Origin: Brachybacterium halotolerans | GTDB taxonomy: Bacteria > Actinomycetota > Actinomycetes > Actinomycetales > Dermabacteraceae | Length of the DNA stretch: 64,000 bases | Assembly (NCBI RefSeq): GCF_016623465.1 | Contig: NZ_JAEDAJ010000001.1 | Coordinates: forward strand, 627,963 to 691,962 | Reading direction: 5' to 3' | Shown here: positions 55,462-64,000 of the stretch, piece after piece | Layout: each line of letters begins with the position of its first letter | How positions within the stretch are numbered: position 1 is the stretch's first letter | Notes under the pieces: model-generated | The model's input: only the letters and a program-made list of their open reading frames with translations | Told to the model about the DNA's origin: nothing | The model's database searches: none | Position numbers and translations under genes: made by a program

Positions 55462-55633
55462 GATGGAGCTCCTGGAGGGGGGTCGGAGACGCAGAGTCCT
55501 GGTGAGTGCCCGGGGTGCGACGCCGGACGGGGAAGGACGCGTCGCCGAACAACGCGCTCCAAGGTACCCAGGTCAGCGAGGTCCGACGTCGCGAGAAGCG
55601 ACCTCATTACCGAACCTTTGCCCCGCACCACGG

Positions 55634-55660
55634 GCGGGTAAAGACCCTTGACCCGCCTCG
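55634..55660. promoter_or_regulatory. Hairpin in the region between the CNNM/CBS operon and the M23 gene
   Basis: GGCGGGT and ACCCGCC form a 7-bp stem around an 11-nt loop. It lies between the CBS gene stop (55750) and the peptidase start (55461), both on the minus strand, so it could be a terminator or part of the peptidase leader. The rest of 55462-55749 has no gene. Confidence 0.35.
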
Positions 55661-55711
55661 CAGGCCGCGTGTCGTGTCGGTCACCTCGGCGCACGGGCGC
55701 CGGACCGGGCG

Positions 55712-55760
55712 TCAGGACGGGCGGTCAGGCCGGACGATCAGGCCGGACGTCAGGCCCGGC
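55712..55760. repeat. Tandem 12-13-bp repeats at the end of the CBS gene
   Basis: Units TCAGGACGGGCGG, TCAGGCCGGACGA, TCAGGCCGGACG and TCAGGCCCGGC are adjacent. The last TCA (55750-55752) is the complement of the gene's TGA stop, so the repeats copy the stop-codon region downstream. Confidence 0.8.
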
Positions 55761-56802
55761 TGCGCTGCATGACGTCCTTGACCTCTCCCACGAGCTCCTC
55801 CAGGACGTCCTCGAGGAACACGGCGCCCACGCTGCGCGAGGTCGGGGCGTCGACGCGGGCCAGGTGCGCGCCGTTGTACTGCATGGCGCGCAGGGCCTCC
55901 TCGATCTCGTCGTCGTCGGCCACGGAGACCACGGCGCGCACGATCCCGGGGTGGATCGGCCGGTCGTAGTCCTCCTCGGGGGCGTCCGCCGGCAGCAGCA
56001 CGTCCTTGAGGTGGACGTAGCCCACCAGATCGCCCGCGTCGTTGCGCACCCCGATGCGGCTGAAGCCCGTGGCCGCGACGATCTGCTCGATCTGGCCCGG
56101 CGTGACGTCGTAGGTGACGGTGACGACGTCGGCCATGGGGACCATGACGTCCCCGGCGGTGCGGTCGGAGAACTGGATGGCGCCCTGCAGGAGTCCCTGC
56201 TCGTCCTCGAGGAGGCCCTCGCGGCGCGACTCGTCCACGATCGCGGAGATCTCCTCGGCGGTGAAGCGCGACTCGACCTCGTCCTTGGGCTGGACGCCCA
56301 GGAGGCGCAGGATCATGTTCGCGGTGTGGTTGAGCACCCAGATCACCGGAGTGAACACGCGCGCCACGAGCGCGAGCGGGGTGGCGAGCACCAGCACCGC
56401 GCCCACGGGCACGGCGATCGAGATGTTCTTGGGGACCATCTCGCCGAAGACCACGTGCAGGTACGAGGCGATGAGCAGGGCCACCACGAAGGCGATCGGG
56501 TGGGTGAGCACGGCGGGCACCGAGAGGTGCTCGAGCAGCGGCTCGAGGAAGTGCGCGATAGCTGGCTCGGCGACGGCGCCCAGGGTGACCGAGCAGACGG
56601 TCACGCCGAACTGCGCCGCGGCGAGCATCACGGAGACGTGCTCGACGGCCCAGAGCGCGGTCTTCGCGCCCGGGCGACCGGCCTCGACGAGGGGCTCGAG
56701 CTGGCTGCGACGGGCGCTCATCACGGCGAACTCGGCGCCCACGAAGAAGGCGTTGCCGAGCAGCATGGCCAGGCCCAGGGCCAGGGCGGCGGTGTCGCTC
56801 AT
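55750..56802 (-). CDS. CNNM/CorC (HlyC/CorC) family membrane protein with CBS pair, second of two
   Basis: 350 aa. The N-terminal DUF21/CNNM membrane domain has about four helices (LALGLAMLLGNAFFVGAEFAVMSARRSQLE, LGAVAEPAIAHFLEP, VVFGEMVPKNISIA). A CBS pair follows at about residues 205-325 (DVMVPMADVVTVTYDVT, GYVHLKDVLL). It lacks the C-terminal CorC_HlyC domain that the upstream paralogue has. Proposed role is divalent cation (Mg2+) transport or efflux. ATG overlaps the upstream gene's stop (ATGA). Confidence 0.88.
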   Translation of the reverse strand: MSDTAALALGLAMLLGNAFFVGAEFAVMSARRSQLEPLVEAGRPGAKTALWAVEHVSVMLAAAQFGVTVCSVTLGAVAEPAIAHFLEPLLEHLSVPAVLTHPIAFVVALLIASYLHVVFGEMVPKNISIAVPVGAVLVLATPLALVARVFTPVIWVLNHTANMILRLLGVQPKDEVESRFTAEEISAIVDESRREGLLEDEQGLLQGAIQFSDRTAGDVMVPMADVVTVTYDVTPGQIEQIVAATGFSRIGVRNDAGDLVGYVHLKDVLLPADAPEEDYDRPIHPGIVRAVVSVADDDEIEEALRAMQYNGAHLARVDAPTSRSVGAVFLEDVLEELVGEVKDVMQRSRA

Positions 56803-58166
56803 CGGTGGTCCGCCTTCCGCTCGTCGGCGCTCTCGTCCTCGTTCTCCTCCTCGCGGCGCACGAGCGCCGCGGGGTCGGTGGCGCGCAGCCGCACCTGGTC
56901 GACGCGCCGTCCGTCCATCTCGAGGACCTCGAGGCGCAGGCCGGCGACGTCGACGACGTCTCCCGCCGCGGGGACCCGGTGGAGGTTGTCCATGACGAGG
57001 CCGCCCAGGGTGTCGTAGTCGGCGGACTCGGGCACGCGCACGCCGAGCTCACGGCGGATCTCGTCGGGCCGCATGAGGCCGCTGACGCTCCAGCCGTCCT
57101 CGCCGTCGGGCAGGAACCGCTCGGGCTCGTCGTCGTCATGCTCGTCGCTCACCTCGCCGACGATCTCTTCGATGACGTCCTCGAGGGTGACGATGCCGGA
57201 GGTGCCTCCGTACTCGTCGACGACGACGGCGAGCTGCGCGCCCACGTCCCTCAGGTCGATCAGCAGGTCGTCCAGCGGCACCGTCTCCGGCACGCGCGGG
57301 ATCTCGGCCATGAGCTCGCTCGCGGGGGTGCGCGAGCGCTCGGGTCGCGGGACCGCGACGGCCTGGCGCACCTGGACGACGCCCACGATGTCGTCCTCGC
57401 CGCCGTCGGTGACGGGGAAGCGGGAGTGGCCCGTGGTGCGGGAGAGCTCGAGCACCTCCTGGGCGCTCGTGTCCGCGGCGACACTCACCATGGCGCCGCG
57501 GTGGGTGAGCACGTCGCCCGCCTCGCGGTCGCCGAGCTGGAGGGTGCGGGAGAGCAGCACCGCGGTGCCCTCGTCGAGGGTGCCGGCGCGCGCCGAGTGG
57601 CGCACGAGGGACTCGAGCTCCGCGGGAGAGCGGGCGGCCGAGAGCTCCTCCTGGGGCTCGATGTTCACCAGGCGCAGCACGGCGTTCGCGGTCGCGTTGA
57701 ACACGGCGATCAGCGGCTTGAAGATCATCGTGAAGCCGTGCTGGATCGGGGCGACGATGCGCGCAGTGCCCATCGGAGTGGCGATCGCGAGGTTCTTGGG
57801 CACGAGCTCCCCGAAGATCATCGAGAAGGCGTAGGCGATGACCATCGCGACGACCACGGAGACGGGGACCGCGACGTCCTCGCCGAGGCCAGCGGCCCGG
57901 GCGAGGGGGGTGAGCAGTCCGGCCAGCGGGTCCTGGACGGCGAAGCCGAACAGCAGGGTGGTGATGGTGATGCCCAGCTGGGCGCCGGAGAGGTTCGTGG
58001 AGAGGTGCGTGAGGGCGTGGAGCACGCCGCCGGCGCGCTTGTCCCCGCCGTCGCGGGCCTTCTCGACCGTGTGGCGATCGAGGGCCACGAGCGAGAACTC
58101 GGAGGCGACGAACACCGCCGTGCCCAGCGTGAGGACGATCCCTGCTGCGAGCAGGATCCAGGTCAT
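56799..58166 (-). CDS. CNNM/CorC family membrane protein with CBS pair and CorC_HlyC domain
   Basis: 455 aa from ATG 58166. Domain order is the CNNM membrane domain (VLTLGTAVFVASEFSLVALDRHTVE, MIFGELVPKNLAIA), a CBS pair (DVLTHRGAMVSVAADTS; VVQVRQAV), then the CorC_HlyC domain (LAVVVDEYGGTSGIVTLEDVIEEIVGE, DYDTLGGLVMDNLHRVPAAG). It precedes a second, shorter paralogue. Such pairs are common in actinobacteria and are annotated as hemolysin-like, but metal transport is the better-supported role. Confidence 0.9.
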   Translation of the reverse strand: MTWILLAAGIVLTLGTAVFVASEFSLVALDRHTVEKARDGGDKRAGGVLHALTHLSTNLSGAQLGITITTLLFGFAVQDPLAGLLTPLARAAGLGEDVAVPVSVVVAMVIAYAFSMIFGELVPKNLAIATPMGTARIVAPIQHGFTMIFKPLIAVFNATANAVLRLVNIEPQEELSAARSPAELESLVRHSARAGTLDEGTAVLLSRTLQLGDREAGDVLTHRGAMVSVAADTSAQEVLELSRTTGHSRFPVTDGGEDDIVGVVQVRQAVAVPRPERSRTPASELMAEIPRVPETVPLDDLLIDLRDVGAQLAVVVDEYGGTSGIVTLEDVIEEIVGEVSDEHDDDEPERFLPDGEDGWSVSGLMRPDEIRRELGVRVPESADYDTLGGLVMDNLHRVPAAGDVVDVAGLRLEVLEMDGRRVDQVRLRATDPAALVRREEENEDESADERKADHR

Positions 58167-58346
58167 CGGGTGATCTCCCCACGGGCGGGGAGGGCGCGCA
58201 TCCGCGGCACAGAGTCCGTCCGGGTGCGCGCGCCGGTACTCGGCACGGGCGAATCGCTCATAGTGGCACCGAGTGTATAGGAGCGCGTGCGCGCGGGCGC
58301 AGGGAGCGTCCAGGGTCCGACGGGGTCTTGTGCAGGGCCGTGCGGT

Positions 58347-58352
58347 TACAGT
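58347..58352 (+). promoter_or_regulatory. Candidate -10 element for a leaderless response-regulator transcript
   Basis: TACAGT ends 6 nt before ATG 58359, so the transcript would begin at the start codon. No Shine-Dalgarno sequence is present between them. No clear -35. Confidence 0.4.
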
Positions 58353-58358
58353 GACGCC

Positions 58359-59153
58359 ATGTCGAAGCCTGCCGAGACCGAGAGCGCGAGCCGCCCGACC
58401 CGCGTGGTCGTCGTCGAGGACGAGCCCACCATCACCCGCGCGATCGCCGACCGCCTGACCGCCGAGGGCTGGGAGGTCTCGACCGCGCTCGACGGCCCCT
58501 CGGGCGTCGCCGCCGTGCGCGAGGCCGCGCCCGACGTCGTGGTCCTGGACGTGATGCTCCCGGGCTTCGACGGCCTCGAGGTGTGCCGTCGGATCCAGGC
58601 GGAGGACCCGGTCCCGGTGCTCATGCTCACCGCGCGCGACGACGAGACCGACATGCTCGTGGGCCTCGGCGTCGGGGCCGACGACTACATGACCAAGCCG
58701 TTCTCGATGCGCGAGCTCGTGGCGCGCCTGAAGGCGCTGCTGCGACGGGTGCGCCGTGCCACGTCGGCCCCCGAGGTCGGGAGCGGCGGCGTCGGCGAGG
58801 CGCCCGCCGTGCTGCAGCTGGGCGACCTGGTCATCGACCGCGCCGCGCACCGCGTCACCCGCGCCGGCGCGCCCGCACACCTCACCCCCACCGAGTTCGA
58901 CCTGCTGCTGTGCCTGGCGAACGCGCCCGGCACCGTGCTCACCCGCGAGCAGCTGCTCGCGGACGTCTGGGACTGGGTGGACGCGACGGGCACCCGCACG
59001 GTCGACTCCCATGTCAAGGCGCTGCGCCGCAAGCTCGGCGCGGACCTCGTGCGCACCGTCCACGGCGTCGGCTACGCGCTCGAGCTGCCCGATGACGAGG
59101 ACGAGCCGAGGTCCGAGGGACTCGGGTCCGACGGGTCGGGGCGGTCCTCCTGA
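58359..59153 (+). CDS. OmpR/PhoB-family response regulator
   Basis: 264 aa from ATG 58359. Receiver domain at residues about 14-128: VVVVEDEP acidic pair, VVVLDVMLPG with the phosphoacceptor Asp, LTARDD, and TKPFSMREL with the conserved Lys. Winged-helix DNA-binding domain at about residues 150-248 (LTPTEFDLLLCLANAPGTVL, TVDSHVKALRRKLG). A short acidic tail follows. The histidine kinase gene starts 47 nt downstream. The stimulus is unknown. Confidence 0.94.
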   Translation: MSKPAETESASRPTRVVVVEDEPTITRAIADRLTAEGWEVSTALDGPSGVAAVREAAPDVVVLDVMLPGFDGLEVCRRIQAEDPVPVLMLTARDDETDMLVGLGVGADDYMTKPFSMRELVARLKALLRRVRRATSAPEVGSGGVGEAPAVLQLGDLVIDRAAHRVTRAGAPAHLTPTEFDLLLCLANAPGTVLTREQLLADVWDWVDATGTRTVDSHVKALRRKLGADLVRTVHGVGYALELPDDEDEPRSEGLGSDGSGRSS

Positions 59154-59200
59154 GGCGCCCGAGCCGCGCGGCGGTCCAGGAGTCGCTCGAGAACCTCGAG

Positions 59201-60229
59201 GTGCGGCCGCTGGACCAGCTGCGCTCGTTCAAGGTCAAGCTCGGCGTGCTGGTCGCCGTGAGCGTCACCGTGGCGGTGGTGCTCACCTGGCTGAGCCTCG
59301 CCGCGAACCTGCATCCCCTGCTCACCCTGCCGCTCGTGGTGCTCGCGGCGCTCGCGGTCACCCAGGTCCTCGCGCGCGGCATGACCTCGCCGCTGCGCCA
59401 GATGACCCGCGCCGCGCGCGCCATGGCCCGCGGGGACTACTCCCAGCGCATCGAGGCCTCGAGCCGCGACGAGGTGGGCCAGCTCGCCGAGGCCTTCACC
59501 CGCATGGCCACCGAGCTGCAGGTCACCGACAAGGTGCGGCGCGACCTCGTGGCGAACGTCTCGCACGAGCTGCGCACTCCCGTGGCGGGGCTGCGCGCCC
59601 AGCTCGAGAACATCGTGGACGGCGTCACCGACCCCGATCCGGCCGCGCTCGAGGTGGCGCTCGGGGAGACAGAGCGCCTCTCCGACCTCGTCGACGACCT
59701 CCTGGACCTCTCGCGGATCGATGCCGGCGTGATCGACATCGACGTCGAGCAGGTCGCCCTCACCCCGTTCCTCCACGAGGCGGTCGACGCCGCGGACCTG
59801 GGCGCCCGGGCTCGCGGTCGCGAGCTGCGCTGGGTCGTGGAGGTCGACCCCGCCGACCTCACCGCCGCGGCCGACGCCGCCCGCATCCGCCAGGTCATCG
59901 CGAACCTCCTGGACAACGCCTCCCGCCACTCCCCGCCCGACGGCAGGGTGCGCGTGCGCGCCGAGCGCACCGCGGCCGACGACGGCGTGCTCATCGAGGT
60001 GCGCGACGAGGGCCCGGGCATCGCCCGCGCCGACCGCGAGCGCGTCTTCGAGCGCTTCCAGCACGGCGGGGGCACCGACGACGGATCCGGCGGCACCGGC
60101 CTGGGCCTCGCGATCGCCCGCTGGGCGGTCGAGCTGCACGGCGGGCGGATCCAGGTGATCGACGACCCGCGCCCGCACACGGACCCGGACCGCTCCTCGG
60201 CGATCCGCCTGACGCTTCCCGACCGCTGA
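59201..60229 (+). CDS. Two-component sensor histidine kinase
   Basis: 342 aa from GTG 59201. Two closely spaced transmembrane helices (residues about 12-34 and 40-60) leave almost no extracellular sensor. HAMP (LARGMTSPLRQMTRAARAMA), the HisKA box NVSHELRTP with the phospho-His, and HATPase with NLLDNASRHS (N box), DEGPGI (G1) and GTGLGLAI (G2) follow. The in-frame sequence between the regulator stop and 59201 looks protein-like (RRPSRAAVQESLENLE) but has only a CTG at 59150, so the true start is uncertain. Likely an intramembrane-sensing kinase. Confidence 0.9.
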   Translation: MRPLDQLRSFKVKLGVLVAVSVTVAVVLTWLSLAANLHPLLTLPLVVLAALAVTQVLARGMTSPLRQMTRAARAMARGDYSQRIEASSRDEVGQLAEAFTRMATELQVTDKVRRDLVANVSHELRTPVAGLRAQLENIVDGVTDPDPAALEVALGETERLSDLVDDLLDLSRIDAGVIDIDVEQVALTPFLHEAVDAADLGARARGRELRWVVEVDPADLTAAADAARIRQVIANLLDNASRHSPPDGRVRVRAERTAADDGVLIEVRDEGPGIARADRERVFERFQHGGGTDDGSGGTGLGLAIARWAVELHGGRIQVIDDPRPHTDPDRSSAIRLTLPDR

Positions 60230-60365
60230 TCCCCGCCTCCGCGGACGCGGTCGCCGGGCCCTCCGGGCGGTGTCGGCTCTGGCCGCCCGCGCCGGAGGTG
60301 ATCTACCCCTCCGTCATGGGTGCGCGGATGCCCACTTCATGGGCGCGGGGACCCCTCCCCTCGGT

Positions 60366-60371
60366 TAGGGT
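60366..60371 (+). promoter_or_regulatory. Candidate -10 element upstream of kgd
   Basis: TAGGGT fits the TANNNT pattern, 27-48 nt upstream of the two possible kgd starts. No -35 match. Confidence 0.3.
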
Positions 60372-60418
60372 GGACGAGTCCGCTCCATTCGATTTTCATG
60401 AAGGTTGGCGATCGCAGA

Positions 60419-63400
60419 GTGTCACAGAAGACACCCCTCTCCGATTCCGTTGACGAGGAGCCCGAGTTCGGGCCCAACCAGTGGCTGGTGGACGAGCTCC
60501 ACGAGCAGTGGAAGGCCGACCCCTCGAGCGTCGATCCGAGCTGGGCAGAGTTCTTCCGCTCACGCGCGCAGCAGACCCCGAGCGCCCCGGCATCCGCGTC
60601 CGGTTCCTCGTCGTCCTCCGCCGAGGACTCACCCGCTTCCTCGGAGCATCCTGCTCCGTCCGAGCAGCCCGCTCCCTCCGAGCAGCCCCCCGCGGCAGCG
60701 CAGGCGACGAAGCCCGCGCCCGATCCCGCGCCGGCCGCCTCGGCTGCTGCTCCCGCCGAGGAGCCCGCCCCCGCGGCGCCGGCCACGAAGCCCGCGTCGG
60801 CCCCGACGCCCGAGCCGACCCCGTCGTCCGCGTCCGCCGGTGCCACCCGCTCCGCATCCGCCGACGCCTCCCCGACCGCACCCTCTTCTGCGAAGGACTC
60901 CCCTGCCGTGAACGACGCTCCCGCCGCGAAGGTCTCCGACACCTCCGACCGGCCGATGCGGTCCACCACCCCGAGCTCGACCATCCCCGAGCGCGAGTTC
61001 ACCGAGCCCGTCCCGACCAAGCTGCGCGGCCCCGCCGCCGCCGTGGTGCGGAACATGGACGAGTCGCTCACGGTGCCCACGGCGACGTCCGTGCGCGACG
61101 TCCCGGTCAAGCTGCTGTTCGACAACCGCATCGTGATCAACAACCACCTCAAGCGGAACCGCCGCGGCAAGGTCTCCTTCACCCACCTCATCGGCTGGGC
61201 GATGGTCGAGGCCATCACCGAGATGCCCGACATGAACAACGGCTTCGACGTCGACGAGAAGGGCAAGCCGCTCCTGCTCCAGCGCGAGGACGTGAACTTC
61301 GGCCTCGCGATCGACATGCCCCGGCCCGACGGCTCGCGCTCCCTCGTGGTCCCGTCGATCAAGGCCGCTCAGCAGCTGGACTTCTTCAGCTTCTGGGCGA
61401 GCTACGAGGAGGTCGTCAAGCGCGCCCGCGCCGGCAAGCTCACGATGGACGACTTCACCGGCACCACCGTGACCCTGACGAACCCCGGCGGCATCGGCAC
61501 CGTCCACTCGATCCCGCGGCTGATGTCCGGTCAGGGCACGATCGTCGGCGTCGGCGCGATGGACTACCCCGCGCAGTTCCAGGGCGCGAGCCAGGCCACC
61601 CTCGCCGAGCTCGCGGTCTCGAAGGTCATGACGCTGACCTCGACCTACGACCACCGGATCATCCAGGGCGCCGCCTCCGGCGAGTTCCTCAAGAAGATGG
61701 CCGACAAGCTCCTGGGCAAGGACGGCTTCTACGACCGCGTCTTCGCCTCGCTGCGGATCCCCTACGAGCCCGTGCGCTGGATCGCCGACAACCCGCTGCA
61801 CGACACCGAGGCTGAGAAGCTCGCGCACGTCATGGATCTCATCCATGCCTTCCGCGTGCGCGGCCATCTGATGGCAGACACGGACCCGCTGCAGTACCGC
61901 GTGCGCACCCACCCCGACCTCGACGTGCAGACCTACGGCCTCACCCTGTGGGACCTGGACCGCACCTTCCCGACCCGCGGGCTGGGAGGCCGCAAGGAGG
62001 CCACGCTCCGCGACATCCTCGGGATCCTGCGCGACGCCTACTGCCGCACCGTGGGCGTGGAGTACATGCACATCGCCGATCCGGAGGAGCGCCTCTGGAT
62101 CCAGGAGCAGTTCGAGTCGCCCAAGAAGCAGTACGACAAGGACCAGGTCACCCACATCATGGACCGCCTCAACGCCGCCGAGGCGTTCGAGACGTTCCTG
62201 CAGACCAAGTTCGTGGGCCAGAAGCGCTTCAGCCTCGAGGGCGGCGAGTCCGTGATCCCGCTGCTGGACTCGATCCTCTCCGACGCCGCCCACGGCGACA
62301 TCGCGGAGGTCTGCATCGGCATGGCCCACCGCGGCCGGCTCAACGTCCTCTCGAACCTGGCCGGCAAGAGCTTCGGCCAGATCTTCCAGGAGTTCGACGG
62401 CTCCTCGGGCGGCCTGGGCTCGGGAGACGTCAAGTACCACCTGGGCACAGAGGGCACGTACACCGCCGAGGACGGCACCACCACCAAGGTGTACCTCGCG
62501 GCGAACCCCTCGCACCTCGAGGCCGCGAACCCCGTGCTCGAGGGCATCGTGCGCGCCAAGCAGGACCAGCTCGAGCGGGTCACCGACTTCCCGGTGCTGC
62601 CCATCCTGATCCACGGCGACGCGGCCTTCGCCGGCCAGGGCGTGGTCACCGAGACCCTGAACCTCTCGGAGCTGCGCGGCTACCGCACCGGCGGCACCGT
62701 CCACGTGATCATCAACAACCAGATCGGCTTCACCACGCTGCCGGACTCCTCGCGCTCCTCGTTCTACTCGAGCGACGCCGCGAAGACCACGCAGCTGCCG
62801 GTCTTCCACGTCAACGGCGACGACCCCGAGGCCTGCGTGCGGGTCGCCGAGATCGCCTTCGCCTACCGCGAGAAGTTCCACCGCGACGTGGTCATCGACA
62901 TGATCTGCTACCGCCGCCGCGGCCACAACGAGGGCGACGACCCGGCCATGACGCAGCCGCTCATGTACAACCTCATCAAGGACCGCCCCTCCGTCCGCAA
63001 GCTCTACACGGACTCCCTCATCGAGCGCGGCGACCTCACCGAGGACGAGACCGGCGCCCTGGTGAAGAACTTCCAGCAGCACCTGGACCAGGCCTTCGCC
63101 GACGCCCGCAACGCCAGCAGCGAAGCCGACCCGAAGAACTCGGTGCAGGGCCTGGACCTGCCCAGCTCGCAGCACACCGGCGAGATCGTGGTGCCCTCGG
63201 CGACCGCCGTCTCCGCCTCGGTGCTCGAGCGCATCGGCGACGCCCACATGGCCGCCCCCGAGGGCTTCACCGTCTACCCGAAGCTCACGGGCCTGCTCGA
63301 GAAGCGCCAGGAGATGTCCCGCAGCGGCAGCATCGACTGGGCCTACGGCGAGCTGCTGGCCTTCGGCTCCCTGCTCATGGAGGGCACGCGCGTGCGCCTG

Positions 63401-64000
63401 GCGGGCCAGGACTCGCGCCGCGGCACCTTCGTGCAGCGCCACAGCGTGCTCATCGACTCCCTGAACCAGGACACGTTCACCCCGCTGCTGCACCTGAGCG
63501 AGGACCAGGCGCGCTTCAACGTCTACGACTCCTCGCTCTCCGAGTTCGCGGCGCTCGGCTTCGAGTACGGCTACTCCGTGGAGAGCCCGAACGCCCTGGT
63601 GCTGTGGGAGGCGCAGTTCGGCGACTTCGTCGACGGGGCGCAGACCATCATCGACGAGTTCGTCTCCTCCTCCGAGCAGAAGTGGGGACAGCAGTCCTCC
63701 GTGGTGATGCTCCTCCCCCACGGCTACGACGGCCAGGGCCCGGATCACTCCTCCGCCCGCATCGAGCGCTTCCTCGTGCTGTGCGCCGAGGAGAACATGC
63801 GCGTGGCGATGCCCTCGACGCCGGCGAGCTACTTCCACCTGCTGCGCCGCCAGGCCCGCACCGAGCCGCGCAAGCCGCTGATCGTCTTCACCCCGAAGTC
63901 GATGCTGCGCAACAAGGCCGCCGTGAGCTCCGTCGAGGACTTCACCTCGGGCACCTTCGAGCCCGTGCTCCCGGATCAGACCGTGGACCCCTCGAAGGTC
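60419..64000 (+). CDS. kgd: Multifunctional 2-oxoglutarate decarboxylase/dehydrogenase E1-E2 (Kgd/OdhA), 3' truncated by window
   Basis: 1194 codons are present and the frame is open at the right edge; the family is about 1220-1280 aa, so most of the protein is here. Layout: N-terminal segment FGPNQWLVDELHEQWKADPS (E1-specific), an Ala/Pro/Ser/Glu-rich linker with PSEQP repeats (about residues 45-185), a lipoyl-less E2 succinyltransferase domain with the active-site TSTYDHRIIQGAASGEFL, then the ThDP-dependent E1 part (HRGRLNVLSN, GDAAFAGQGVV, YRRRGHNEGDDPAMTQP). It is a TCA-cycle enzyme that binds E2p/E3 partners. Start is GTG 60419 (VSQKTPLSD) or ATG 60398 (7 codons longer); neither has a strong ribosome binding site. 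Confidence 0.95.
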   Translation, partial: MSQKTPLSDSVDEEPEFGPNQWLVDELHEQWKADPSSVDPSWAEFFRSRAQQTPSAPASASGSSSSSAEDSPASSEHPAPSEQPAPSEQPPAAAQATKPAPDPAPAASAAAPAEEPAPAAPATKPASAPTPEPTPSSASAGATRSASADASPTAPSSAKDSPAVNDAPAAKVSDTSDRPMRSTTPSSTIPEREFTEPVPTKLRGPAAAVVRNMDESLTVPTATSVRDVPVKLLFDNRIVINNHLKRNRRGKVSFTHLIGWAMVEAITEMPDMNNGFDVDEKGKPLLLQREDVNFGLAIDMPRPDGSRSLVVPSIKAAQQLDFFSFWASYEEVVKRARAGKLTMDDFTGTTVTLTNPGGIGTVHSIPRLMSGQGTIVGVGAMDYPAQFQGASQATLAELAVSKVMTLTSTYDHRIIQGAASGEFLKKMADKLLGKDGFYDRVFASLRIPYEPVRWIADNPLHDTEAEKLAHVMDLIHAFRVRGHLMADTDPLQYRVRTHPDLDVQTYGLTLWDLDRTFPTRGLGGRKEATLRDILGILRDAYCRTVGVEYMHIADPEERLWIQEQFESPKKQYDKDQVTHIMDRLNAAEAFETFLQTKFVGQKRFSLEGGESVIPLLDSILSDAAHGDIAEVCIGMAHRGRLNVLSNLAGKSFGQIFQEFDGSSGGLGSGDVKYHLGTEGTYTAEDGTTTKVYLAANPSHLEAANPVLEGIVRAKQDQLERVTDFPVLPILIHGDAAFAGQGVVTETLNLSELRGYRTGGTVHVIINNQIGFTTLPDSSRSSFYSSDAAKTTQLPVFHVNGDDPEACVRVAEIAFAYREKFHRDVVIDMICYRRRGHNEGDDPAMTQPLMYNLIKDRPSVRKLYTDSLIERGDLTEDETGALVKNFQQHLDQAFADARNASSEADPKNSVQGLDLPSSQHTGEIVVPSATAVSASVLERIGDAHMAAPEGFTVYPKLTGLLEKRQEMSRSGSIDWAYGELLAFGSLLMEGTRVRLAGQDSRRGTFVQRHSVLIDSLNQDTFTPLLHLSEDQARFNVYDSSLSEFAALGFEYGYSVESPNALVLWEAQFGDFVDGAQTIIDEFVSSSEQKWGQQSSVVMLLPHGYDGQGPDHSSARIERFLVLCAEENMRVAMPSTPASYFHLLRRQARTEPRKPLIVFTPKSMLRNKAAVSSVEDFTSGTFEPVLPDQTVDPSKV

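Noticed and set aside
55462-55749. c-di-AMP (ydaO) riboswitch before the M23 peptidase
   Set aside because: This class often precedes actinobacterial wall hydrolases, but the conserved core sequences were not found in the 288-bp leader.
59150-59200. Earlier start of the histidine kinase
   Set aside because: The peptide upstream of 59201 looks plausible, but only a CTG at 59150 is available in frame, so GTG 59201 was kept with a caution.

Overview
The window is chromosomal DNA of a very high-GC actinobacterium. Gene content and order are most like Micrococcales, and a Dermabacteraceae/Brachybacterium-type genome is my best guess. Supporting signs are NucS mismatch repair in place of MutS/L, a GlgE maltosyltransferase, the fused Kgd/OdhA 2-oxoglutarate enzyme, a long Arg/Asp-rich Rho, many GTG starts, and a gene order that parallels the mycobacterial block lysA-hom-thrC-thrB-rho-rpmE-prfA-prmC-sua5-wecA-atpI-atpBEFHAGDC-DUF2550-nucS.

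Layout. 0-3.5 kb: a minus-strand MoxR / DUF58 / small membrane protein / VWA operon that runs off the left edge. 3.8-10.5 kb: glgX-glgE-glgB for alpha-glucan synthesis and branching. 10.6-14 kb: a thioredoxin-like/TPR protein and two envelope proteins. 14.2-16.2 kb: nucS and nagA. 16.2-24.6 kb: DUF2550 and the complete F-type ATP synthase operon. 24.7-29.3 kb: wecA-like transferase, sua5, prmC, prfA, rpmE. 29.4-36.1 kb: a sugar-uptake island set into the otherwise conserved rpmE/rho junction, with a LacI regulator, a Gfo/Idh-aldo/keto reductase fusion, and a divergent ABC binding protein with two permeases. Two identical LacI-type palindromes lie in the divergent promoter region. 36.1-43.6 kb: rho and the threonine/lysine genes thrB, thrC, hom, lysA, with an implausible 168-bp G/C-only tract between permease and rho. 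44-46.3 kb: an otsA-otsB fusion for trehalose synthesis.

46.4-53.4 kb is the accessory region. It abuts a tRNA-Arg(CCG) gene and is visibly AT-richer than its flanks. It carries a two-gene OLD-nuclease + UvrD-helicase operon of Gabija type (antiphage defence), a C-terminal scrap of a conjugative relaxase, a complete IS3-family element, and the C-terminal half of a large serine recombinase. I read it as a decayed integrative/conjugative element cut down by IS-associated deletion, with the defence operon left intact.

53.5-64 kb returns to core genes: tsaD, an M23 endopeptidase, two CNNM/CorC-type CBS membrane proteins, an OmpR-type two-component pair, and kgd, which is truncated by the window edge.

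Several housekeeping proteins carry low-complexity insertions or tails (PrfA, ThrB, GlgX, DUF2550, Sua5, Rho). Three places look like homopolymer length error or hypermutability: the G/C tract, a run of 11 C beside the IS, and a one-base frameshift in the transposase.
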